Assembly (NCBI GenBank): GCA_030681635.1
Contig: JAUXRT010000267.1
Coordinates: forward strand, 1 to 6,384
Direction: 5' to 3'
DNA length: 6,384 nucleotides
DNA from: Reyranella sp.
Lineage (GTDB): Bacteria; Pseudomonadota; Alphaproteobacteria; Reyranellales; Reyranellaceae
A program made the position numbers and the translations under genes. Within the stretch, counting starts at the first letter, position 1; the number at the start of each line of letters is the position of its first letter. Positions 1 through 5,882 of this stretch are shown piece after piece. The notes under the pieces were generated by a model. The model was not told the origin of the DNA, made no database searches, and was given only the letters and a program-made list of their open reading frames with translations.

Positions 1-761
1 TCGTGGCGCAGGCCTTCGGCACGCTGGGCGCAATGTTTCCGGGCCGCGTGATCCTGGGCATCGGCACCGGCGAGTCACTCAACGAAGTGCCGTCGACCGG
101 CCAGCCCTGGCCTGAGTTCAAGGAGCGCTTTGCCCGCATGCGCGAGGCAGTGACCCTGATCCGCACGCTGTGGCGCGGGGAGCGCGTCAGCTTCGAGGGC
201 GAATATTACAAGACCGAAAAGGCCACCATCTACGACAAGCCCGACGTCGAGATCCCGATCTACGTGGCGGCGGCAGGCGCACTGGTGGCGCGCTATGCCG
301 GCCGCACCGGCAACGGCTTCATCTGCACCAGCGGCAAGAAGTGGGACCTCTACACCGACACGCTGCTGCCCAAGGTCGCCGAGGGCATCGCCGCCGCGGT
401 CGAGCCCAAGAAGCAGCCCTATGATCACATGATCGAGGTCAAGGTGTCGTTCGACACCGACGCCAAGCGCGCCTTGGAAGACACACGGCACTGGGCCGCG
501 CTGGCGCTGACGCCGGAAGAGAAGATGACGGTCGAGGATCCGGTCGAGATGCAGCGCCTGGCCGACGCCCTGCCGCTGGAGCGCGCGGCGAGCCGCTGGA
601 TCGTGTCGAACGATCCCGACGAGCATGTCGAGAAGGTCGGCGCCTATGTGAAGCTGGGCTTCCGCCATCTCGTGTTCCACGCTCCCGGTCCGGACCAGGA
701 GCGCTTCCTGAAGCTCTATGCGGAGCAAGTGCTGCCGCGCCTGCGCAAGAAGTTCGGATGA
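1..761 (+). CDS. fgd: F420-dependent glucose-6-phosphate dehydrogenase, 5'-truncated by window edge
   Basis: Oxidises glucose-6-phosphate to 6-phosphogluconolactone in the cytoplasm while reducing F420 to F420H2, supplying reduced cofactor to other enzymes. The visible 252 residues (frame from base 3) align without a break to M. tuberculosis Fgd1 (336 residues, recalled) from about its residue 86 to the C-terminus. About 85 N-terminal residues, including the catalytic His/Trp region, lie outside the window, so the GTG at base 3 is an internal Val, not a start. Visible signatures are GIGTGESLNE (the Glu matches Fgd1 Glu109), WPEFKERFARMRE, GFICTSGK (Thr195/Lys198), LTPEEK (Lys259) and ASRWIVSNDPDE (Arg283). 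The last four residues bind the sugar phosphate in Fgd1, and their retention favours true G6P activity over another LLM-family reaction. The TGA stop overlaps the cofE ATG, so it is probably the upstream member of the operon. Family assignment is very secure; substrate is an inference from conserved residues. Confidence 0.93.
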   Translation, partial: VAQAFGTLGAMFPGRVILGIGTGESLNEVPSTGQPWPEFKERFARMREAVTLIRTLWRGERVSFEGEYYKTEKATIYDKPDVEIPIYVAAAGALVARYAGRTGNGFICTSGKKWDLYTDTLLPKVAEGIAAAVEPKKQPYDHMIEVKVSFDTDAKRALEDTRHWAALALTPEEKMTVEDPVEMQRLADALPLERAASRWIVSNDPDEHVEKVGAYVKLGFRHLVFHAPGPDQERFLKLYAEQVLPRLRKKFG

Positions 762-1531
762 GCCGCACCGCTGCCTTGCAGCTGCTGGCAGTCCCCGGCC
801 TGCCGATGATCAAGCCGGGCGACGACCTGGCGAAGCTCATCTCGGAGGGCCTTGCGCGTGGCAATCTTCAGCCGCGCAAAAGCGACGTGATCGTTATCGC
901 GCAGAAGGTCGTTTCCAAGGCCGAGGGCCGCAGCATTGACCTCGCCACGGTGAAGCCGTCGGCGTGCGCGGTCGAACTCGCCCAGGAAGTGCAGAAGGAC
1001 CCGCGGCTGGTCGAGTTGATCCTGTCGGAGTCCGTGCGTGTCGTGCGGTCCCGGCCCAACGTGCTGATCGTCGAGCACCGGCTGGGCTTCGTCATGGCCA
1101 ATGCCGGCGTCGACCAGTCGAATGTCGGGCCGACCGACGGCGTCGAACGCGCGCTCCTGCTGCCGCTCGATCCCGACGGCACCGCCGAGGCCCTGCACAA
1201 CAAGCTCTCGGCGCAGTTCGGTGTGCCGCTGGCCGTGATCATCACCGACAGTTTTGGCCGGGCGTGGCGGCGCGGCACGGCGGGCATCGCGATCGGCGCG
1301 GCTGGCCTGCCCGCTTTGCTCGACCTGCGCGGCAATACCGATCTGTTTGGCCGCACGCTGCAGGTCAGCATCTCGGGCTTTGCCGACGAGATCGCAGCCG
1401 CCGCCTCGCTGGTCATGGGCCAGGGCGACGAGGCGCAGCCGGTCGTGCTGGTCCGCGGCCTCAGCTGGAGCGCGGCCAACAACCCGGCGTCCGAACTCGT
1501 GCGGCCGGCGGCCGAGGACATGTTTCGGTGA
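758..1531 (+). CDS. cofE: Coenzyme F420-0:L-glutamate ligase (CofE), stand-alone form
   Basis: GTP- and divalent-metal-dependent cytoplasmic ligase that adds L-glutamate to F420-0, and further gamma-linked glutamates, in the last stage of F420 synthesis. The 257 residues match the size of archaeal CofE (about 250). Family blocks in order: LAVPGLPMIKPGDDLAKLI (10-28), DVIVIAQKVVSKAEGR (43-58), NVLIVEHRLGFVMANAGVD (101-119), VIITDSFGRAWRRG (160-173), and NTDLFGRTL (193-201). The conserved Asp119 and Asp164 lie in the blocks associated with metal binding in the family. The start is ATG at 758, overlapping the fgd stop as ATGA; only a weak AAGAAG lies 5 bases upstream, so translation probably depends on coupling. 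Mycobacterial FbiB fuses this domain to a C-terminal FMN-dependent nitroreductase-like domain of about 200 residues. That domain is absent here: the stop at 1529-1531 is followed at once by cofD. Identification is very secure; glutamate tail length cannot be read from sequence. Confidence 0.95.
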   Translation: MSRTAALQLLAVPGLPMIKPGDDLAKLISEGLARGNLQPRKSDVIVIAQKVVSKAEGRSIDLATVKPSACAVELAQEVQKDPRLVELILSESVRVVRSRPNVLIVEHRLGFVMANAGVDQSNVGPTDGVERALLLPLDPDGTAEALHNKLSAQFGVPLAVIITDSFGRAWRRGTAGIAIGAAGLPALLDLRGNTDLFGRTLQVSISGFADEIAAAASLVMGQGDEAQPVVLVRGLSWSAANNPASELVRPAAEDMFR

Positions 1532-2460
1532 GCAGTGGTCTGGTCGTCGCGCTGTCCGGCGGCGTCGGCGGCGCCAAGCTGGCGCTTGGTTTGAGCCGCG
1601 TGCTCTCCGCGGATGAGCTTCTGGTCGTGGCCAACACCGGCGACGATTTCGAGCATCTCGGCCTCAGCATCTGCCCCGACATCGACACGCTGACCTATGT
1701 GTTGGCCGGCCTCGACAATCCGGTCACCGGCTGGGGACGCCGCGACGAGACCTGGTCGTTCATGGAAACGATCACGGCGCTCGGCGGCGAAGACTGGTTC
1801 CGCCTTGGCGACCGCGACCTGGCCCTCCACGTCGAACGCACCAAGCGGCTCGCGGCCGGTCACAGCCTGTCGCAGATCACCGGCGACGTCTGCCGGCGCC
1901 TCGGCGTCGGCCCGCGCGTCCTGCCGATGAGCGACGACCCTGTGCGCACGCGCGTGCGGAGCGACGACGGCTGGATCGACTTCCAGGATTATTTCGTGCG
2001 CCAGCAGTGCCGCCCCGTCGTGCGCCAGCTCGCCTTCACCGGCGTGGCCGACGCCCGTCCGCAGCCCGAGGTCATGGCGGCCCTGGGCGGCGGCAGGGTC
2101 CGCGCCGTGGTGATCTGCCCGTCCAACCCGTTCATCAGCATCGAGCCGATCCTGTCCGTGCCCGGCCTGCGCGCCGCGATCGAGAATTGCGGTGCGCCTG
2201 TCGTGGCGGTATCGCCGATCGTCGGCGGCCGCGCGGTCAAGGGTCCGACGGCCAAGATGATGCAGGAGCTTGGCCTCGCCGTGAGTTCGGCCACCGTGGC
2301 TGCCCGCTACGGCGACCTGCTCGACGGCTACGTCGTCGATGCGGCCGGTTCCGGAGATATCAAAACCAAGGTCCATGTTGCGCCGACCTTGATGACGACG
2401 CTCGAGGATCGCGAGGCGCTGGCCCGTACGGTGCTCACCTTCGCCCACTCGCTCACGTGA
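1528..2460 (+). CDS. cofD: CofD/FbiA transferase: phosphoacid-GMP to Fo
   Basis: Transfers the phosphorylated three-carbon acid from its GDP-linked intermediate (made by CofC) to Fo, forming F420-0 or dehydro-F420-0 and releasing GMP. The product is 310 residues, normal for the family. Motifs: ALSGGVGGAKLALGL at the N-terminus (residues 8-22), VVANTGDDFEHLGLSICPD with IDTLTY (33-57), GWGRRDETW, RLGDRDLALH, VLPMSDDPVRTRV, WIDFQDYFV, PSNPFISIEPIL, and SPIVGGRAVKGPTAKMM near the C-terminus. The open frame extends upstream inside cofE, but homology begins at GTG 1528, which overlaps the cofE stop as GTGA. A GAGGA at 1514-1518, 9 bases upstream of the GTG, is a good ribosome-binding site and supports this start. 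It is the third gene of the operon and overlaps cofC by 4 bases. Family is certain; whether the acceptor product carries lactate, enolpyruvate or glycerate depends mainly on the CofC partner. Confidence 0.95.
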   Translation: MSSGLVVALSGGVGGAKLALGLSRVLSADELLVVANTGDDFEHLGLSICPDIDTLTYVLAGLDNPVTGWGRRDETWSFMETITALGGEDWFRLGDRDLALHVERTKRLAAGHSLSQITGDVCRRLGVGPRVLPMSDDPVRTRVRSDDGWIDFQDYFVRQQCRPVVRQLAFTGVADARPQPEVMAALGGGRVRAVVICPSNPFISIEPILSVPGLRAAIENCGAPVVAVSPIVGGRAVKGPTAKMMQELGLAVSSATVAARYGDLLDGYVVDAAGSGDIKTKVHVAPTLMTTLEDREALARTVLTFAHSLT

Positions 2461-3143
2461 GCACGCCGGCCGACATCTGGGCTGTCATCCCCGTCAAGGA
2501 GCTGGACGGCGCCAAGCAGCGGCTGGCCGGTCTTCTGTCGCCCGCCCAGCGCCGTGCGCTGATCGAAGTGATGGTGCGCGAAGTCCTCGGCGCCGTCGTC
2601 GGTACGCGCGGACTGGCGGGCGTCATGGTCGTGACGCTCGATCCTGTGATCACCGCCCTCGCCACGCAACTCGGCGCCCGTGTGGTGACCGACGGTGCCC
2701 GCGACGGCCACACCGGCAGCGTCACGGCGGGCCTCCACCTGCTCGCCCGCGAGGAACGCGGCGGCATGATCACCCTGCCGGGCGACATTCCCGCCGCCAC
2801 CTCGGCGGAGATCGATGCGGTTTTGGCCGCACATCTTCGTGCACCTTCGTTCACCATCTCGCCGGCGCACGACGATCTCGGCTCCAACGCCGTGATCTGC
2901 TCGCCACCGGATTCCGTGCCGCTGCGCTTCGGCGAAAACAGCTACTTCCCGCATCTCGAGGCCGCGCGGCGCATGGGCATCGAGCCGACGGTGATCCGCC
3001 AGCCCGGCATCGCCATGGACATCGACCATCCCGTCGATCTCGCGATGTTCCTGCGCCTGCCGCAATCGGCCGGCACGCGCACCCGCGCCTTCCTCGAAGA
3101 AGCCGGCATCCCCCGGCTGCTGGCGGACCGGAGAATCGGCTAG
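2457..3143 (+). CDS. cofC: CofC/FbiD guanylyltransferase for the F420 phosphoacid
   Basis: Condenses GTP with 2-phospho-L-lactate, phosphoenolpyruvate or 3-phosphoglycerate to give the unstable GDP-linked donor used by CofD. It is 228 residues long with a nucleotidyltransferase (MobA-like) fold. Motifs: AVIPVKELDGAKQRL (residues 9-23), GARVVTDGARDGHTGSV (73-89), ITLPGDIP (105-112, with the metal-binding type Asp110), DDLGSNAVICSPP (139-151), RFGENSYFPHLEAA (157-170), and MDIDHPVDL (187-195). The start is GTG 2457, overlapping the cofD stop as GTGA; the frame stays open upstream inside cofD, but that part is not CofC-like. No Shine-Dalgarno sequence is visible before the GTG, so translation probably depends on coupling to cofD. 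The last 25 or so residues, beyond the usual core, look like a short helical tail. Annotation pipelines call this 2-phospho-L-lactate guanylyltransferase, but bacterial members often use a different acid, so the substrate is left open here. Confidence 0.93.
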   Translation: MSTPADIWAVIPVKELDGAKQRLAGLLSPAQRRALIEVMVREVLGAVVGTRGLAGVMVVTLDPVITALATQLGARVVTDGARDGHTGSVTAGLHLLAREERGGMITLPGDIPAATSAEIDAVLAAHLRAPSFTISPAHDDLGSNAVICSPPDSVPLRFGENSYFPHLEAARRMGIEPTVIRQPGIAMDIDHPVDLAMFLRLPQSAGTRTRAFLEEAGIPRLLADRRIG

Positions 3144-3147
3144 GCGC

Positions 3148-3170
3148 ACGGCGGGAATGGGCCGTTTTTT
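3148..3170 (+). terminator. Weak candidate intrinsic terminator for the fgd-cofEDC operon
   Basis: Four bases after the cofC stop, ACGGC (3148-3152) pairs with GCCGT (3161-3165) across an 8-base loop. A run of six T follows (3165-3170), whose first base is also the last base of the stem. The stem is only 5 bp, so efficiency may be modest. Position and T-run support the call, but an adjacent alternative hairpin (3170-3189) could compete. Confidence 0.45.
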
Positions 3171-3189
3171 GGCACACCTCCTTGTGCCA
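3170..3189. repeat. Inverted repeat TGGCACA / TGTGCCA
   Basis: TGGCACA at 3170-3176 and TGTGCCA at 3183-3189 form a perfect 7-bp stem with a 6-base loop. A second, mutually exclusive pairing exists between ACACCTC (3174-3180) and GAGGTGT (3191-3197). TGTGCCA recurs in direct orientation at 3207-3213 and 3265-3271, making four copies within about 100 bases. Clustered copies of a short TG-starting motif are a feature of some insertion-sequence ends, but no transposase or target duplication is visible. Confidence 0.5.
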
Positions 3190-3284
3190 CGAGGTGTCCA
3201 GCGACCTGTGCCATGAACCGGCCTCAAGACCTTGATGCAGCAGGGCAATCTCCCCGGGACGAACTGTGCCACCAGTGCCTGCCG

Positions 3285-3298
3285 CTCATCGCGATGAG
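3285..3298. repeat. 14-base perfect palindrome CTCATCGCGATGAG
   Basis: The 14 bases are self-complementary with no spacer and symmetry stops immediately outside. It lies in non-coding DNA downstream of both convergent genes, so it is badly placed for an operator of either. It could be part of an element end or chance. Confidence 0.4.
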
Positions 3299-3330
3299 TG
3301 TCTGAAAAAGAATCGCCCAAGAGAACCATG

Positions 3331-3352
3331 CGTGGACCATTCGTGGACCATT
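3331..3352. repeat. 11-base tandem duplication CGTGGACCATT x2
   Basis: CGTGGACCATT occurs at 3331-3341 and again, identical and directly adjacent, at 3342-3352. A short tandem duplication in non-coding DNA is consistent with replication slippage or with a footprint of an insertion event. No function can be assigned. Confidence 0.6.
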
Positions 3353-3364
3353 CCGGGCACCACG

Positions 3365-3396
3365 AAAAACGCCCGGCGGAAGATCCGTCGGGCGTT
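3365..3396 (-). terminator. Strong intrinsic terminator of fbiC
   Basis: Read on the minus strand, AACGCCCG pairs with CGGGCGTT and the stem continues inward through five more pairs (one of them G-T) to a 3-base loop, giving about 13 bp over 3368-3396. It is followed by T residues (the A run 3365-3369 on the plus strand, two of which are in the stem). It lies about 75 bases past the fbiC stop in the right orientation. There is no T-run on the plus-strand side, so it is predicted to act only on minus-strand transcripts. Confidence 0.8.
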
Positions 3397-3471
3397 CGAT
3401 CATCGAGCCCGCAGAGGCCCGATCATGACGGAAAATATAGCCTAAACCGGCTGAACTTGCAAGTTTTAGTG

Positions 3472-5811
3472 CTAGGCCGCGGCGACCCGTTTGCGGGGTG
3501 GCGTCAGGATGATGGGCGCGAGGTCGGCCGCGACCAGCGAGGCCGCACGGCGTTCCTCCGGGACGGGACGATAGAGCGTGTCGCGCTGCTGCGGCTCGCG
3601 GCCAATGGACCGGATCAGGGCTTCCATCGCGTCGGGCGGAAATTCCTGGCCGTGCTGGGTGCCGGCGGCACGCGAGATGCTCTCGTTCATCAGGGTGCCG
3701 CCGAGATCGTTGGCGCCCGACTCGAGACAGATCGCGGCCCCCGCCGGACCCATTTTTACCCACGAGGTCTGGATGTTGGGGATCACCGGATGCAGCACCA
3801 GGCGCGCGACCGAATGCATGATCACCGCCTCGCGGAAGGTCGGCCCGCGCCGCGCGCGGCCCTGGCGGTACATCGGCGCTTCCATGTGCACGAAGGGCAG
3901 CGGCACGAACTCGGTAAAACCGCCGGTCTCCACCTGTAGATCGCGCAGTGCCAGCAGATGCCGCGTCCAGGCAAGCGGCGTCTCGACATGGCCGTACATG
4001 ATGGTCGAGGTCGTGCGCAGGCCGAGCTTGTGCGCGGCGCGCTGCACTTCTAGCCATTCGGCGGTGTTGATCTTGTCCGGGCAGATGATGGCGCGGACTT
4101 CGTCATCGAGGATCTCGGCGGCCGTCCCCGGCAAGGTGCCCAATCCAGCCTGCTGCAAACTGGCCAGGAACGACGATATCGGCTGCTTCAGCGTCGCCGC
4201 GCCCTGGCTCACTTCCAGCGCCGAGAAGGCGTGGATGTGCATGCCGGGCACGACCTCCTTGATCGCCTTGCAGATCGCGACGTAGGTCTCGCCCGTGTAG
4301 TCGGGATGGATGCCGCCCTGCATGCAGACTTCGGTGGCGCCACGCTCCCAGGCTTCGACGGCGCGGCGCTTCACCTCGTCGAGCGCGAGATCGTAGGGCG
4401 CGCCACGCAGATCCTCGTGGGTGCGGCCCTTGGAGAAGGCGCAGAACTTGCAGCGGAAATAGCAGCTGTTGGTGTAGTTGATGTTGCGGTTGACGACGTA
4501 GCGCACGACGTCGCCGCTGACCGCCTGGCGCAGCGCATTGGCGGCCTCAGTGACATGCCGGTAATCCACGTCGCGCGCCGCGAACAGGCGAATAATCTCC
4601 GGCGGATCGAGTCGCTGGCCTGACGTGGCGCGATCGACGATGCGGCTGACCTCGGGATCTACTTCCGTGACGAGGACACGCGGCGCGGGCGGCGGCGTGG
4701 TCTCGCCGGGCGACCAGTTGTCGTCGCGCGCCAGACCCTCGGCGTCGCTCATGCGCCGGACCTGCGTCGCGACTTCGGGCGCGAGCCAGGTGTCGGGATC
4801 GCGCGCATAGGCCGGATAGAGCGGCAGGCGGTTGACCAGCACCTTGCCCAGCTCGGCGCTGCGGCGCGCGAGATCATCGATGGCGGGCCACGGCGCCTCA
4901 GGATTCACATGGTCGGGCGTCACCGGCGAGATGCCGCCCCAGTCGTTCAGGCCGGCCGCGATCAGGCGCGGATAGACACCCGGCGAGAGGTTGGGGGGCG
5001 CCTGGATGTTCATGTCGGGTCCGAGGATCAGGCGTGCCGTGGCGATGGTCCACAGCAGGTCTTCCAGATCGGGCTCGTCGGCATCGGCACGCTTGGTGTC
5101 GGGCTTGGCGCGGAAATTCTGGACGATCACTTCTTGTATGTGGCCGTGCGCGGCATGCAGGTCGCGGATGGCTTCCAGCGCCTCGATGCGCTCCTCGCGT
5201 GTCTCGCCGATGCCGATCAGGATGCCGGTGGTGAACGGCACTTTCAGTTCGCCGGCGAGACGGATCGTCTCCAGCCGAACCGCCGGATGCTTGTCGGGCG
5301 AGCCGAAATGCACGCCGCCCTTCTCGCACAGCCGCTCGCTGGTCGATTCCAGCATGATGCCCTGGCTCGCCGTCACCGCGCGCAGCCCCGCGATCTCCTC
5401 GCGCGTCATGACTCCGGGATTGGCATGCGGCAGCAGGCCGGTCTCGCGCAGCACCAACCCGCACATCGCCGTCAGGTAGCTGATCGTCGTCTCGTGACCG
5501 AGGGCGGCCAACGCTTCGCGCGCCGCGCCGTAGCGCAGCTCCGGCTTGTCGCCCAGGGTGAACAGCGCCTCGGTGCAACCCGCCGCGGCACCGGCGCGGG
5601 CGATGGCGAGGACCTGCTCGGGCGAGAGATATGCCGGCTGGCCGGCGCGCGGCCGCTCGGCGAAGGTGCAGTAGTGGCAGACGTCACGACAGAGATGCGT
5701 GAGCGGAATAAAAACCTTGCGCGAATACGAGATCAACCGGCCGTGGCCGCGATCGCGCAGCTCACCCGCCTCGGCCATCAGTGCGGCCAACGAAACGCCC
5801 GTCTTCATCAT
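3472..5811 (-). CDS. fbiC: FbiC: Fo synthase, fused CofG-CofH radical SAM enzyme
   Basis: Makes the deazaflavin Fo from 5-amino-6-ribitylamino-uracil and tyrosine using two radical SAM centres, the committed step of F420 synthesis. With the ATG at 5811 it has 779 residues. The N-terminal CofG half carries the cluster motif CRDVCHYC (Cys41, 45, 48), and the C-terminal CofH half carries CYFRCKFC (Cys450, 454, 457); both are intact CX3CX2C. Further family segments are ISYSRKVFIP, GSPDKHPAVRL, IQEVIVQNFRAK, IQAPPNLSPG, ISPVTPDHVNPE, VVNRNINYTN, TEVCMQGGI, PGTAAEILDDEVR, GGFTEFVPLPFVH and SGANDLGGTL. M. tuberculosis FbiC is about 856 residues; the difference is mostly a linker about 40 residues shorter between the halves. 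A tail of about 27 residues follows the usual C-terminus. The frame remains open to TTG at 5865, but that start would leave 17 bases before the divergent gene; ATG 5811 (or the adjacent ATG 5808) is preferred, though neither has a clear ribosome-binding site. Confidence 0.96.
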   Translation of the reverse strand: MMKTGVSLAALMAEAGELRDRGHGRLISYSRKVFIPLTHLCRDVCHYCTFAERPRAGQPAYLSPEQVLAIARAGAAAGCTEALFTLGDKPELRYGAAREALAALGHETTISYLTAMCGLVLRETGLLPHANPGVMTREEIAGLRAVTASQGIMLESTSERLCEKGGVHFGSPDKHPAVRLETIRLAGELKVPFTTGILIGIGETREERIEALEAIRDLHAAHGHIQEVIVQNFRAKPDTKRADADEPDLEDLLWTIATARLILGPDMNIQAPPNLSPGVYPRLIAAGLNDWGGISPVTPDHVNPEAPWPAIDDLARRSAELGKVLVNRLPLYPAYARDPDTWLAPEVATQVRRMSDAEGLARDDNWSPGETTPPPAPRVLVTEVDPEVSRIVDRATSGQRLDPPEIIRLFAARDVDYRHVTEAANALRQAVSGDVVRYVVNRNINYTNSCYFRCKFCAFSKGRTHEDLRGAPYDLALDEVKRRAVEAWERGATEVCMQGGIHPDYTGETYVAICKAIKEVVPGMHIHAFSALEVSQGAATLKQPISSFLASLQQAGLGTLPGTAAEILDDEVRAIICPDKINTAEWLEVQRAAHKLGLRTTSTIMYGHVETPLAWTRHLLALRDLQVETGGFTEFVPLPFVHMEAPMYRQGRARRGPTFREAVIMHSVARLVLHPVIPNIQTSWVKMGPAGAAICLESGANDLGGTLMNESISRAAGTQHGQEFPPDAMEALIRSIGREPQQRDTLYRPVPEERRAASLVAADLAPIILTPPRKRVAAA

Positions 5812-5882
5812 GCCCAAAACATAGCGCCAATCCCGGCTCGCCGCATCGTGTAGTATGGCCGCCAAAATTGGGAGGTTTCACC
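5812..5882. promoter_or_regulatory. Short divergent intergenic region, probable promoters of fbiC and the LLM oxidoreductase gene
   Basis: Seventy-one bases separate fbiC (start 5811, minus) from the plus-strand gene at 5883, so both promoters probably sit here or reach into the neighbouring coding sequence. On the plus strand TAGTAT (5851-5856) is a partial -10 match without a convincing -35. On the minus strand TATGTT is similarly weak. The region is inferred to be regulatory from gene arrangement; the exact promoter elements are not established. Confidence 0.4.
5870..5875 (+). promoter_or_regulatory. Shine-Dalgarno GGGAGG of the LLM oxidoreductase gene
   Basis: GGGAGG ends 7 bases before ATG 5883, near-ideal spacing and sequence. 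It decides this start and is the strongest ribosome-binding site in the window. Confidence 0.8.

Larger units (their letters stand above)
3144..3471. other. Convergent intergenic region between cofC and fbiC
   Basis: These 328 bases hold no convincing gene. They contain a weak plus-strand terminator candidate, a cluster of TGTGCCA repeats (3170-3271), a 14-base palindrome (3285-3298), an 11-base tandem duplication (3331-3352), the fbiC terminator (3365-3396), and a 12-base palindrome AACTTGCAAGTT (3454-3465). The part from about 3425 to 3470 is clearly more AT-rich than the surrounding coding DNA. A 30-codon frame from ATG 3213 to TGA 3305 has no recognisable product. The density of small repeats suggests a decayed insertion or a repeat-derived spacer rather than plain 3' untranslated sequence. 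Confidence 0.6.

Noticed and set aside
75..728. A 217-codon minus-strand open frame across fgd
   Set aside because: It lies wholly antisense to a gene with clear family motifs, with no recognisable motif of its own.
868..2448. A 526-codon open frame on the minus strand across cofE and cofD
   Set aside because: It is antisense to two well-recognised genes, has His/Arg/Ala/Gly-rich composition typical of shadow frames in high-GC DNA, and shows no domain.
3213..3305. A 30-codon open frame from ATG 3213 in the intergenic region, containing Cys-His-Gln-Cys
   Set aside because: It has no ribosome-binding site and no recognisable product, and its start lies within the repeat cluster; too short to support as a gene.
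2328..3329. A 333-codon minus-strand open frame spanning cofC and the intergenic region
   Set aside because: It is antisense to cofC for most of its length. The part in the intergenic region was checked for transposase-like sequence and none was recognised.
3454..3465. 12-base palindrome AACTTGCAAGTT just past the fbiC stop
   Set aside because: It sits downstream of fbiC, has no T-run suited to a terminator, and is too short to name as a protein-binding site; recorded only in the intergenic description.
3144..3471. Possible tRNA, small RNA or CRISPR array in the intergenic region
   Set aside because: No cloverleaf, no regularly spaced repeat-spacer units, and the repeats are 7-14 bases with irregular spacing.
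4909..5853. A 314-codon plus-strand open frame opposite fbiC
   Set aside because: It is an antisense shadow of the CofG half of FbiC; both radical SAM motifs are intact on the minus strand and this frame resembles nothing known.
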